From positions 3,905,001 to 3,969,000 of the forward strand of contig CANXME010002275.1 of the NCBI GenBank assembly GCA_948144175.1: 64,000 nucleotides of DNA. Reading direction: 5' to 3'. This DNA is from Closterium sp. NIES-65 (taxonomy: Eukaryota > Streptophyta > Zygnematophyceae > Desmidiales > Closteriaceae). Below, piece after piece: positions 52,813-62,272 of this stretch (positions within the stretch are counted from its first letter, which is position 1; the number at the start of each line of letters is the position of its first letter). A model generated the notes under the pieces. The model searched no databases and was not told the origin of the DNA. It was given only the letters and a program-made list of their open reading frames with translations. The position numbers were made by a program, and so were the translations under genes.

Positions 52813-54059
52813 TGTTATAGTCACAGTAGGCTCCAATGTGCCTAAAACGAAAGATAGTGTGCACAGTCGGATTTCTGCACAGCGGCTTCAAACGTTCATA
52901 GCGATCTGCTCACAACTCCAAATGACTTTATTCAACTTGGATCTGGAGCGCCTTAACCTCACCTAAAACGGGAAATTTAGATCTCACGCTTTCATTAAGA
53001 ACTGACGACACAGCGCCGGTTTGAAAGAACGGCACTATGGCAGCAACATAGTCTTAGAACACAAGATAGGAAGAGTTAGGAAGAGTTACGAGTTGGGAAT
53101 GACTCCCAGCTCCTACAAACCCCAAGAGCCGAGCTACAGTGATGTCGAATAGTGCCACACTGTCCCCAACCACGAAGGGTCTCGAAACTACCCTTCATTA
53201 GGGCCTACACCAAGTGAAATGTTACACTACACAAAGTAATGTAACTATGTTCAATATCTTGAGGTGCACCCTTTTGGCGAGCTTCGAAATCACTTGAGGC
53301 TTGACACCAAGGCTCGGGCTCTTCATCACAAACTCATCCTTGAGTTCTTGATGGGTCTTCTGCACACACCTGCGACACGCCGAACGTTCAACACAGGACA
53401 AAATAGAAACCGCGCACGACAAAATAAAAACCGCGCGCGAGACACAAACGACCGCGTAACACGCGTCTAGCGATAACTCGCTATTGACTCGACACACACA
53501 CTCGACATCATGACTCAACATTCACACACGATTATAAGCATGAAATATATATCATCCCATGCCCTCATACCATTCCATACACACACCCCTGCACGCACAC
53601 GGACAACAAGCCGAGTGCAAAACGTAGGGTTGCACCAACAAACTCCCCCTCGGATTGTTGGCCTTAAGATATGTTGCTCTCTCAGTTCAGGGCCATCCCA
53701 GCCAGCTTGCAACACTTCCAATGCTGCTGCTCCACCAGCCTCTTAGTCATCATGTCTGCCGGCTGCCCCGTGGTCTTCACGTACCGCAACTCAACTTCAC
53801 CCGCGGTCACCATGCTCCTCGTCCAATGCCACTTCACCCTCATGTGCTTTGTGAGTCCATGGAACACAGGGTTCTTAGCAAGAGCAATGGCACCCTGACT
53901 GTCACAGTAGAGTGGGATAGGTCCTTGCTGCTCCTCCCCCAATTCAGCCAACAAATGCCGCTGCCACACAATCGCTCGTGCCCTCATACCATTCCATACA
54001 GACACACATGCACACACACGGACAACAAGCCGAGTGCAAAACGTAGGGTTGCACCAACA
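52813..54059 (-). mobile_element. A3: minus-strand family A element with a large internal deletion
   Basis: Inserted in gypsy RT with the exact duplication ATGAA (52,808-52,812 and 54,060-54,064). On the minus strand: about 85 bp of 5' LTR start (54,059 to about 53,974), then directly the last part of RNase H (AIVWQRHLLAELGEEQQGPI, YCDSQGAIALAKNPVFHGL), polypurine tract and a full 3' LTR (53,640 to 52,813, 828 bp). Everything between the 5' LTR start and RNase H is gone. The join creates a 111-codon frame fusing LTR-derived codons to RNase H (54,017 to 53,682), which is accidental. Confidence 0.9.
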
Positions 54060-54196
54060 ATGAACACAGTCCTCTCGTAGTTCTTAGGTTCGTTCTTTGT
54101 AGTCTACCTAGACGACATCTTAGTATTTTCTAAGACAAAAGAGGAGCACGTGCAGCACTTGCAGAAGGTCTTTGAGGTCTTGAGGATGGAGCAGTT
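54060..54196 (+). pseudogene. Gypsy G RT, catalytic box segment
   Basis: It continues after A3: MNTVLS, TAG, FFVVYLDDILVFSKTKEEHV and QHLQKVFEVLRMEQF. YLDD is the gypsy RT catalytic box. It ends where the B-4 LTR starts at 54,197. Confidence 0.85.
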
Positions 54197-54469
54197 TGTC
54201 AGAACATTATAGCTTGTGCTGTTGTGTAGGCTATAGTGGGGTATCCCATAGGGGGTACAAACCAATTAGGGTTTCCTATATGTACTCACTTCATTCATAG
54301 TTGATCCATCCTCGTTCATACTTGTAACATGGAATCAGAGCACGTCCCCTCCTAGGGACTGTTCCTAGGGCCCACCGAAGCGCGCCTCGAGTCGCGCTCC
54401 CTTTTTTTTAGCGACCCGCCGTGTCGCCCCTAGCAGCCCGTCGCGCCGCCCTCACGGTCGCGTCAAGCC

Positions 54470-55010
54470 GCCCTATTGTGCGGCCCCGCCACCTACCTTC
54501 GCGACCCCGCCGCCTACCTTCGCGGCCCCGCCGCCTCACTTCGCGGCCCCGCCGCCTTCCTTCGCGGCCCCGCTGCCTACCTTCGCGGCCCCGCCGCCGC
54601 CTACCTTTGCGGCCCCGCCGCCTACCTTTGCGGCACCGCCGCCCCACTTCACGGCCCCGCTGCCTACAGTCGCGGCCCCGCCACCTACCTTCGCGGCCCC
54701 GCCGCCTACCTTCGCGGCCCCGCCACCTACCCTCGCGGCACCGCCGCCACCTACCTTCGCGGCCCCACCACCTACCTTTGCGGCCCCGCCACCCCACTTC
54801 GCGGCCTCGCCGCCTACAGTCGCGGCCCCGCCACCTACCTTCGCGGCCCCGCCGCCTACCTTCGCGGCCCCGCCGCCTACCCTCGCGGCCCCGCTGCCAC
54901 CAACCTTTGCAACCCCGCCGCCCCACTTCGCGGCCCCGCCGCCTACGGTCGCGGCCCCGCCGCCTAACTTCGCGGCCCCGCTGCCCTACCTTACCGGCCC
55001 CGCCGCGCCA
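54470..55010 (+). repeat. Leader array of B-4
   Basis: Units of 21-24 bp, CCGCCGCCTACCTTCGCGGCC, repeat about 24 times. The unit is unlike those of the other B leaders. Confidence 0.8.
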
Positions 55011-55303
55011 CCCTGAACCAGCGCCACCACGCCGCCCTGCACCGGAGCCGCCTAGCAGCATACCCGCCCAGCAGCCGAACCGCTCGGGAGCCGAGCCGCC
55101 CTGCCGCCGAGCCGCTCAGCAGCCGAGCTGCCCGGGAGCCGAGCCGCCCTGCCGCCGAGCCGCCCAGCAGCCGAGCCGCCGAGCTGCCCAGCTGCCGGGC
55201 CGCCCTACTCCCGAGCCGCCCGACCTGCCCTGCCCGGTGAGCACAGCACCACTGTTACTGCGTGCCCTTCCCCTACTGCTTGCACTGCTACACTGTCGCC
55301 GGC

Positions 55304-55594
55304 ATGGCTACCCCTAGTGTCCCCGCTTTTGACGCTGAGGGTCGAGCCATTGACTTTGAGGTCTGGGTCGTCGACCTGCAGCTGTTCTTACAGTGCGATA
55401 GGGCGGACGGTCTTTCTCTCTTTGACCTCACCTCTGGCGCCTCTCCTGCCCCTGCTGCTGATGCTGACCCCACTGTTCGCTCTCAGTGGGCCACCCGCGA
55501 TGCTGCTGCACGTCTTGCTGTGCGCCGCCACCTGCCTACCATTGAGCGCACGCACTTTAGTCAGTACAAGAGTGCTCGGACCACGACGCTGTAG
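55304..55594 (+). pseudogene. B-4 gag N-terminal domain
   Basis: ATG 55,304 starts MATPSVPAFDAEGRAIDFEV, followed by FLQCDRADGLSLFDLTSGAS and RSQWATRDAAARLAVRRHLP. A 4-base deletion (ACC-ACGACG for ACCTTGTACGACG) near 55,583 shifts the frame, which then ends at TAG 55,592-55,594. The rest of gag continues in the next frame. Confidence 0.85.
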
Positions 55595-55626
55595 TTGCGC
55601 GCTACTCTTCCCCTGCCACTGCTGCA

Positions 55627-57996
55627 GTGAGCCGCCTCATGCTACCGTACCTCTTTCCTGACCTTGCTGCCTTTCCCACTGTTGCTGACCTCATTACGCA
55701 CCTCCGCACTAGTGACACTCGCTACCGCGCCGCCCTTCCTACTGAGTTCTGCGCCAAGAACCCACCCCCCATGTACATCACTCTCTATTACATAGTCACA
55801 CGCCTCCCTGACTCCCTTCGCGTAGTCAGGGACCACTTCATCTCAGTCTGTCCCACAACCCTGCTGGCGGCGGAGAAGAGCATCGCCGTTGTAGGAGCCT
55901 CTCGTGGTGACCCTCGCACCCCCATCTTTGAGGGGTGTTCTCCTTCCCCCCTGCTGCCCTTTGTTGCCTCTGCTGCTACTGCTGACCTGCTTGGTCTAGA
56001 GTCGGTCGGCGCGGCGTCTGCCCCTAGCGGGAGACGCCGCCCTGGCAAGGGCAAGGGGGGCAAGGGCGCGGGTGGAGTTGGCGGGGGCGGTGGAGGTGGC
56101 GGTGGAGGCGGCGGAGGGAGTGGGGGTGGCGGTGGGAGTGGTGGCGGGGGCGGTGGTGGTGGTGGCAGCAGCGGCGGAGGAGGCGGTGGCGGCGGCAGCG
56201 GTGGGAGCGGAGGCGGCGGTGGTGGCGGAGGTGGAGGCGGCGGTGGCGGAGGGGGTGGAGCTGGTCGGGGTGGTGCCCCGCAGCGGAGCGGCTCTGGTGG
56301 TGGTCAGCGCCAGCAGCAGCAGCAGCAGCAGTCGCGTTCGCGGGACATCCTCCCGCCCCAGCAGCTCCGTGAGTGGTACACGCAGCGTCAGCGTGGTGGG
56401 GGTTTTGGCGCGTGCACCTACGTTCTTCGTTCCGGCGACCACGCGGGTGAGCAGTGTGGGGGTGCCCACTCCACCCAGCGCTGCTTTGGCCGCCTGACCG
56501 ACGCTTGGCGTCAGCAATTCCCTGAGGCTAGTGAGATTCCCCGCTGGGGAGAGCTGTCTAGGGCTGGCGTAGAGATCTTTGATCTTGACTTTGATGCTAT
56601 CCTTGCTGCCATGTATGCTGTGACTATTAGTGATGAGGGTGACTATTACCGGTGTTTCCTGCCCAACCCGGGCATTGGTACTGCTGCGCTAGGTGCTGGT
56701 GAGGCTGCTGCTCTAGGTGCCAGCGCGTCTGTGCTCTCAGGTACTGATGAGGCTGCGCTCTCAGGTACTGCGTCACCTTCGGCCTCCCTCACCTTCACAC
56801 TTGACTCAGGGGCTTCTCGCTCCTTCTTTCGTGACCGCACCACACTCACGCTGCTTGGTCGGCCGGTTGCAGTCTCCCTGGCTGACCCCTCTGGGGGTCC
56901 AGTCCACTCTCACTTCTCCACTGTCCTCCCGTGTCCGGCTGCCCCCTCGGGCACCCTGTCTGGTCTGTACCTCCCCTCGTTCTCGACAAACTTGGTGAGT
57001 GGTGCTGACCTGCAGGATGCGGGGGTTCACCAGTTTACTCCAGCGAGTCAGCAGGTGACCCACTGCTCGGACGCCCGCACAGGCCGACACCTAGCCACGT
57101 TTTCACGTCGATCGGGGTCGAGCCTCTACACCCTGACCACTGAGTCTCCTCCTGTCCCTGCGTCTGGCCAGGTAGCTGCGTCGGGTCAGGTGTTTGCTGC
57201 TGCGTCCAGGTCTGCTCCTGAGTCTGCCCCCTTCACGTGTCGCCTACTGTCTCACGAGACTCTCCTGTGGCACCACCGTCTTGGCCCCCCCTCCTTGCCT
57301 CGTCTTAGGGACATGGCTTCTCGTGTCCTTGTCTCTGGTCTCCCCCGGTCTCTCCCTCCCCTTCCTTCGGGGCCTGGACCTTCCTGTGTCCCTTGTGTCG
57401 AGGGACGGCTCCGGGCTGCCCCCCACTCCTCACAGTTTCCTCCGACAGAGGCTCCTCTGCAGACGCTTCACATGGACGTGTGGGGCCCGGCCCGCGTCCG
57501 TGGACAGGGTCACGAGCGCTACTTTCTGCTGGTGGTTGACGACTACTCGCGTTACACCACAGTCTTTCCGTTGCCCAGCAAGGGTGATGTCACTGAGGTG
57601 TTGATCGACTGGATCCGCGCAGCTCGTCTCCAGCTCAGGAGGAGCTTCGGCTCGGACTTTCCTGTTCTGCGTCTGCACTCTGACCAAGGCGGAGAGTTTT
57701 CCTCTGGCCTTCTGCGAGCCTACTGTCGTGCACGAGGCATCCGCCAGACCTTTACGCTTCCGGACTCTCCGCAGCAAAATGGGATTGCTGAGCGCCGCAT
57801 TGGCATGGTCATGGACGTCGCTCGTACGTCCATGATGCATGCGGCTGCCCCCCATTTTCTGTGGCCGTTTGCGGTTCGGTACGCGGCGCATCAGATCAAT
57901 CTTCACCCCGGGGTTTCCCGGCCGGGGAAGGTTTGTACCTCCCCAGCTCTGCTGTGGACTGGGAAGGTCGGCGATGCGTTTGCGTTCCGTGTCTGA
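55627..57996 (+). pseudogene. B-4 gag-protease-integrase, 789-codon open frame
   Basis: This is the longest open frame of the window and the best family B reference. Its contents in order: gag (SRLMLPYLFPDLAAFPTVAD, MYITLYYIVTRLPDSLRVVR), a Gly-rich tail of about 90 residues, the REWY module (ILPPQQLREWYTQRQRGGGF), a Cys/His segment (GDHAGEQCGGAHSTQRCFGR), the protease box FTLDSGASRSFFRDRTTL, the HHCC region (LLWHHRLGPPSLPRLRDM... CVPCVEGRLRAAPHSS), and an integrase core with HMDVWGPARVRGQGHERYFL, VVDDYSRYTTVFPL, RLHSDQGGEFSSG and SPQQNGIAERRIGM (acidic triad present). It stops at TGA 57,994-57,996, where TGG is expected, within the cap domain. Confidence 0.9.
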
Positions 57997-58020
57997 GGAT
58001 CTCGGGCGTTTGTCCGCGAC

Positions 58021-59341
58021 TTGTCTGCAGACAAGCTCTCCCCTCGTGCTGCTCCTTGTGTCTTCCTTGGCTTCCCCCCTGACGCTCCAGGGTGGCAGTT
58101 CTACCACCCCTCCTCTCGTCGTGTTCTGTCCTCCCAGGACGTCATGTTTGACGAGTCAGTCCCCTTCTACCGTCTCTTCCTCTACCGCACTCCTTCCCTT
58201 TCCCCGCCGCCACACTTCCTTGTGCCAGGTCCCCCCCTGGTAGACACCCTTCCCCCTCAGGGTCTTGCCCCTTCAAGTGTGTCCCAGGTTGACGGAGTCG
58301 AGCCGGTCGAGGTTGCTAGTGACTCTGGTACTGCTGCGGGTGCTGAGCCTGGGGGTGCTGCCTCTGGGGGTGCTGTGCGCGTGGGTGCTGAGCCTGGGGG
58401 TGCTGAGTCTGGGGGTGCTTCGACTGAGGGTGCTGAGCCTGGGGGTACTGAGCCTGGGGGTACTGCCACTTGGGGTGCTGAGCCTGGGGGTGCTGAGTCT
58501 GGGGGTGCTACGTCAAGAGCTGCTGAGCCTGGGGGTGCTGCGTCTGGAGCTACTCAGCCTCGAGGTGTGGAGCCTGCCGCCGCTGGACCTCCCCTTGTGG
58601 CGTCTGGCGGTGCTGGGCGTGGAGGTTCTCCGGGTGCTCCGTCTCGGAGGGAGCCACTCTCTCCACAGGAGCTGCGTGAGTGGTTTGCTAGCCGCTGGAG
58701 GCGTACTGCTGGAGCTGGAGCTTCTTCGGCCGCTGAGGGTGGTGGTGCCGCCGGTCTCGGAGCTGCTGGGCCTGCGGGTCCTACTGGAGCTGGTGAGCCT
58801 GAGGGTGTTGGTGCTGAGACTGCTACTGTCTGTCCTGGCGGTGGTCTTGCTGCTAGCGCTGCTGGAGGTCCTGCCGCCGGAGGTGCTGTTGGCGCTGGTG
58901 CTGCCGGTGAGGGTGCTGGTGCTGTCCCTGCTGTGTCTAGCGTCCCCGCGTGGCCTCGGTCGTACTTCGTTCCGCTCATGCAGCAGGTTCTTGGTCTCTC
59001 TCCTCCTGTAGAGTGTCCACCGCCTGTCCAGTCCCAGTCACTGTTAGAGCCTGCCTCCCTGCTGCGTGCTCCCTCTCCTTACACTGGTCCTACTGGAGGT
59101 CTAGCTGAGCGTCGTGAGCCTGCGTCTCGTCCCGCGTCGCTTGTTCGTGCTGCTCGTGCTAGTGGTCGCGGTTCGCGTCAGCGTCCTCCTCCTGTCCCTG
59201 GCACGCACCGGATGTCTCTGCGTCTGTCCATTGCCCCTCTGCGTGCCCCTTTGCCTTCTCCTCCTGAGTCCTCTCTTCCTGCGCTTGCCGACCCGGAGTC
59301 GGACTCTCTTCGTGCTGCCAGTCCTACTGTTACGCGTCTTC
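58021..59341 (+). pseudogene. B-4 integrase cap domain and linker
   Basis: In frame after the TGA: SADKLSPRAAPCVFLGFPPD, FYHPSSRRVLSSQDVMFDES, then the 15-bp array GGTGCTGAGCCTGGG at 58,330-58,570 encoding GAEPG units, SRREPLSPQELREWFASRWR, an Ala/Gly-rich segment, RSYFVPLMQQVLGLSPPVEC, SPYTGPTGGLAERREPASRP and LPALADPESDSLRAASPTVT. B homology ends at 59,341; the following codons to 59,424 are E antisense. The open frame runs 467 codons in total. Confidence 0.85.
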
Positions 59342-60118
59342 CCGATGAAGATTGCATCTCATCTTCGGTTGTTTGCAGGCCGACTCCGCACTTCATCAGC
59401 TGGTGGAGGGACAAGAGATTGTAGCGGAGTTCCGGCACGATGAGAACATACCTTATGTGGATGCAGTAGCTGGTGTCGTGTGACTCCAGCTAGACCTGTA
59501 TGTGGCTTCTGGTGTAGATCGTCTGACTGTTGGCAACGGTGATCTCCACTTCGTTGAATAGTTGTTCCCAGTTGAGAATGAAGACGTTTGATGGCACCAT
59601 GTGTTGGCCACAGCAGCTGTCCAGGTACCACGTGCTGACTTCTGTCCCCGCCTTGGCCAGGTTGGCGAGTTTAGGAGTGGTGTGGTGCTCCATGTGGTGC
59701 TCGTTCTCGTAGTCATAATAACACCCTTCTTCATGTGGCGATTCTTGGACCCACTGCGGCATTTCCTAGTCTAACTGCATCCGTCCGATTCTTAGCTCGT
59801 CGTACATTGGATCATTTTCTTCCTCATCTTCAACTGATCCTTCAGGCCGTTCGTGAGGACATTTCCTCCCACTTGCAGAAGAAGCGGTAGTGTCGGCTTG
59901 GATGCACCATGCAAGTCAAAACCTTGCTTTTGCCCTTGTCGTTTGTGTTTGCAGAAACACGCGCCGGAGCTTGAGTCGTGCTGGCGACCGCTAGTGGTGA
60001 CACTATTTGGTTGCACGCCAGAGCTTCTCCTTGCTGGTGAGCAGGGGCACCCTTCTGGTTTTTGTTGTTGCCTTTCAGCTTCCAGCAGTCTTGAATCATA
60101 TGCCCAATCTTCTTGAAG
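59342..60118 (-). pseudogene. Family E gag C-terminus and protease (inverted part)
   Basis: Read from 60,118 leftward: KKIGHMIQDCWKLKGNNKNQ (second half of a zinc knuckle), GEALACNQIVSPLAVASTTQ, then protease STWYLDSCCGQHMVPSNVFI, where the usual DSG is DSC, and EVEITVANSQTIYT, ending with MPELRYNLLSLHQLMKCGVG near 59,400. It starts with CTTCA (60,118 to 60,114), the same five bases that precede B-2 at 33,446-33,450. Joining 33,450 to this strand gives CKYFKKIGHMIQDCW in frame, so this is the missing part of the E element from 32.5 kb. It is cut at 59,342 by the B-4 junction. Confidence 0.85.
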
Positions 60119-60964
60119 TGTGAAGATTAGAACGAGAGAATGATTGAACTATGCAACAGTTGGGTACAAGTACTAACCCTAAATGGGTTGTACCCCTTAT
60201 GGGCTACCCCACTACTGCCTACAGAAATGTATAAGCGATAATGTTCTAACACAACCCCATAGGCAAAGTGGGGGAGAACCAGTGGTCACAAGACCAGTCA
60301 AGCAAAGCAAAGCAAGCTCAGGGTGGATCACAAAGTCACCACACAGTCCGAGCACAAGAGCAAGGCCACAAGGCCAGTTCACATGCAAGATCATATATAT
60401 AAAGGTAAACAAGCAAGTGCAGGTATAGAAAGAGTATAGTACAAACAAGATCAAGAAGTGAGCAAGCGAGGCCAGGTAGGCACAAGACCTAGCATCGTAC
60501 AGAAGCGCTGATGATCACAAGGCGGAAGGGCCTTGGTGAAGATATCAGCAATGTTGGCCTCAGAGGCCACGTAAGCAAGGCGGAGCTGACCACGCTGCTG
60601 CAGCTCACGAGCCAAGAAGTAGCGAAGAGCAATGTGCTTCGTTCTGTGCTCCAGTCTGTGCCCTCGACACAAGGCCAGCATGGCCTTGTTGTCTACGTAC
60701 AGAACTGGAGGAGAACGAGGCGGCTCTCCTAGGTTAGTCAAAAAGTAGGTGAGCCAGCATAGCTCCTGTACAGCCATGGCCCCTGTGTAGATCTCAGCCT
60801 CACAGCTGGAGCTGAGAATAGAAGACGAGCGGGTAGACAGCCAAGGCTGAAGGTGTAACCATGTGACGACCGCTGCACAGTCTGGTCGTCAGCCCAAGAA
60901 GCGTCACCGAGACCTCTGAGGACCACTCGACGTCGCCCTCCAAGCACTAGCCCCATGCCCCATG
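60119..60964 (-). mobile_element. B-2, 3' part (RNase H end, PPT, 3' LTR), inverted
   Basis: On the minus strand it starts at 60,964 (GMGLVLGGRRRVVLRGLGDA), runs through RNase H (SWADDQTVQRSSHGYTFSLG; a short deletion near 60,835; MAVQELCWLTYFLTNLGEPP, PPVLYVDNKAMLALCRGHRL, KHIALRYFLARELQQRG, ADIFTKALPPCDHQRF), stops at 60,451-60,453, then has polypurine CTATGGGGTTG and the LTR 60,251 to 60,119 (133 bp). The LTR begins TGTTAGAAC, the subtype otherwise found only at 33,451. About 16 bp of element are missing between 39,401 and 60,964. Confidence 0.92.
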
Positions 60965-61121
60965 CGAGAAGAACAAGTCGACTAAAACAGAACAAGGCCA
61001 GAAAAGGAGGGGCGTGAGGAAAGGGTGAAGAGGGGATGAACAAACAGCAGTGCCCCTTAGCCATAACCCACACAAACACAACCCACCAATTCCCATTCCA
61101 CACTTTCAATATGGCACTTAC

Positions 61122-61508
61122 GTTCCATGCCTTGCCATAGGCAGGCAACTGGCGCATGAGGATCTGGTCCCTCAACAGGATACCGCTGAGTGACGTGTGC
61201 AGGACTACGTCGCACACGTTACCGTTGTTCTTCATCGTTGGATATTTCCGCTTCCGCGGCACAGCACGGGAAGCACGGTTGGACGTCGGCCGATGCAGCA
61301 TTTCGCATTCGAGTGTGGCGACATCAGCTCGCTGCGACGTTGGTGCTGATCGCGGCGTTCCATTGGTGCTTGGAGACCCCGAGGCAGGACCCACCGCACC
61401 CCTCTCCAGGGAGCAAGACCCGTTGTTAAGTTTCAACAAAAGCGACGAAATCAGCAGTGATTGCTCCTGTGTGGTTCGCTCCAACTCAGCAAGCTGCCCG
61501 TTAGCAAC
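61122..61508 (-). CDS. Host gene H3, upstream exon (387 nt)
   Basis: On the minus strand: acceptor TCTGACCAG, exon from 61,508 (VANGQLAELERTTQEQSLLI...), donor AAC/GTAAGT at 61,121. The exon is 129 codons, phase 0 at both ends, with no stop. The N-terminal part is low-complexity Ser/Pro-rich (GPASGSPSTNGTPRSAPTSQ). The C-terminal part is conserved-looking: RASRAVPRKRKYPTMKNNGN, VCDVVLHTSLSGILLRDQIL, MRQLPAYGKAWN. I do not recognise the family. The downstream exon was moved to 39,422 by the inversion. A B-type LTR begins only 10 bp upstream of the acceptor, so normal splicing of this copy is doubtful. Confidence 0.6.
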
Positions 61509-61518
61509 CTGGTCAGAT

Positions 61519-62272
61519 TGTCAGATTTATATGACATAGCTATTGTAGGCTATAGTGGGGTAGCACATATGGGGTACAGCTTTCTAGGGGTTTGTATTTG
61601 TACCCAACTTTCACTTAGTCATTCATTCCTTGTTCTAGTTTTCTCATAGTATTGAGCAGGTTCCCTCGTGGGAACTGTTCCTAGGGCCCACCAATTCGAA
61701 TTTTTTTTTCCTGCCCGGAGCGCGCTCAGCTCCTGCCCGAGTCACGCTCCCCTCTCTCGACCCTGTCCCGCCGCCTTAGCGGCCCCGTCACGGCGCGCTA
61801 GCAGCCCCGTCACGTCGCACTCGCGGCCCCATCCCGTTGCGCCGCCCTAGCGGTTGTGTCGCACCGCCCTCGCTACCCCGATCCGCCGCCCTAGCGGCCC
61901 CGTCGCCTACTCCTGCGGCCCCGGCGCTGCCCTTCCCGGCCCCGACGCTGCCCTTCCTGACCCAGCCCCACCTCTGCTGGCCCCGTCGCCTACCCTTACG
62001 GCCCCGGCGCCGCCATTCTCGGCCCCGATCAGCCGCCCTCCGGCCCCGTCGCCTACCCCGCGGCCCCCGCGCCGCCCTTTCCCGGCCTCGACGCCACCCT
62101 TCCCAACCCGGCCCAGCCTCTGCTGGCCCCGTCGCCTACCCCGCGGCCCTGGCGCCGCCCTTTTCTGGCCCGACGCCGCCCTTCCCGGCCTGGCCTCGCC
62201 TCTGCTGGCCCCGTCGCCTACCCTTGAAGCCCCGAGCCCCCTTCTCGGCCCCGGCGCTGCCCTTCTCAACGG
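61519..62272 (+). mobile_element. B-5: plus-strand B element, LTR and leader only
   Basis: LTR 61,519-61,646 (128 bp, TGTCAGATTTATATGACA...TTTTCTCA), degenerate PBS TAGTATTGAGCAGG, the CCTAGGGCCCACC leader box, then a GC-rich array (GCGGCCCCGTCGCCTACCC units, 61,890-62,265). It is cut at about 62,272 and joined tail to tail with B-6. Confidence 0.85.

Larger units (their letters stand above)
43636..54196 (+). mobile_element. G: Ty3/gypsy element split by B-3, A3 and B-4
   Basis: 5' LTR 43,636-43,972 (337 bp, TGTAAAGGGGGG...GGGCCTAACA), PBS TGGTATCAGAGCC at 43,975. Gag is at 44,087-44,618, then 51,151 to about 51,645; protease and RT at 51,662-52,812; RT continues at 54,060-54,196. The interruptions are B-3 (44,619-51,150), A3 (52,813-54,059) and B-4 (from 54,197). 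The remaining RT, RNase H, integrase and 3' LTR are not in the window. Joining the flanks restores gag and RT reading in each case. Confidence 0.9.
54197..59341 (+). mobile_element. B-4: family B copia element nested in gypsy RT, 3' half missing
   Basis: 5' LTR 54,197-54,329 (133 bp, TGTCAGAACATTATAGC...CTTGTAACA), PBS TGGAATCAGAGCACG, leader array 54,470-55,010, gag, protease, integrase and linker. Homology to B ends at 59,341, in the pre-RT block (SPTVTRL), where minus-strand E sequence begins. RT, RNase H and the 3' LTR are not adjacent. The left flank is CAGTT; no partner is in the window. Confidence 0.9.

Noticed and set aside
53682..54017. 111-codon minus-strand protein starting MCACVSVWNGMRARAIVWQR
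   Set aside because: The first codons come from the A LTR and the rest is RNase H joined by a deletion, so it is an accidental fusion.
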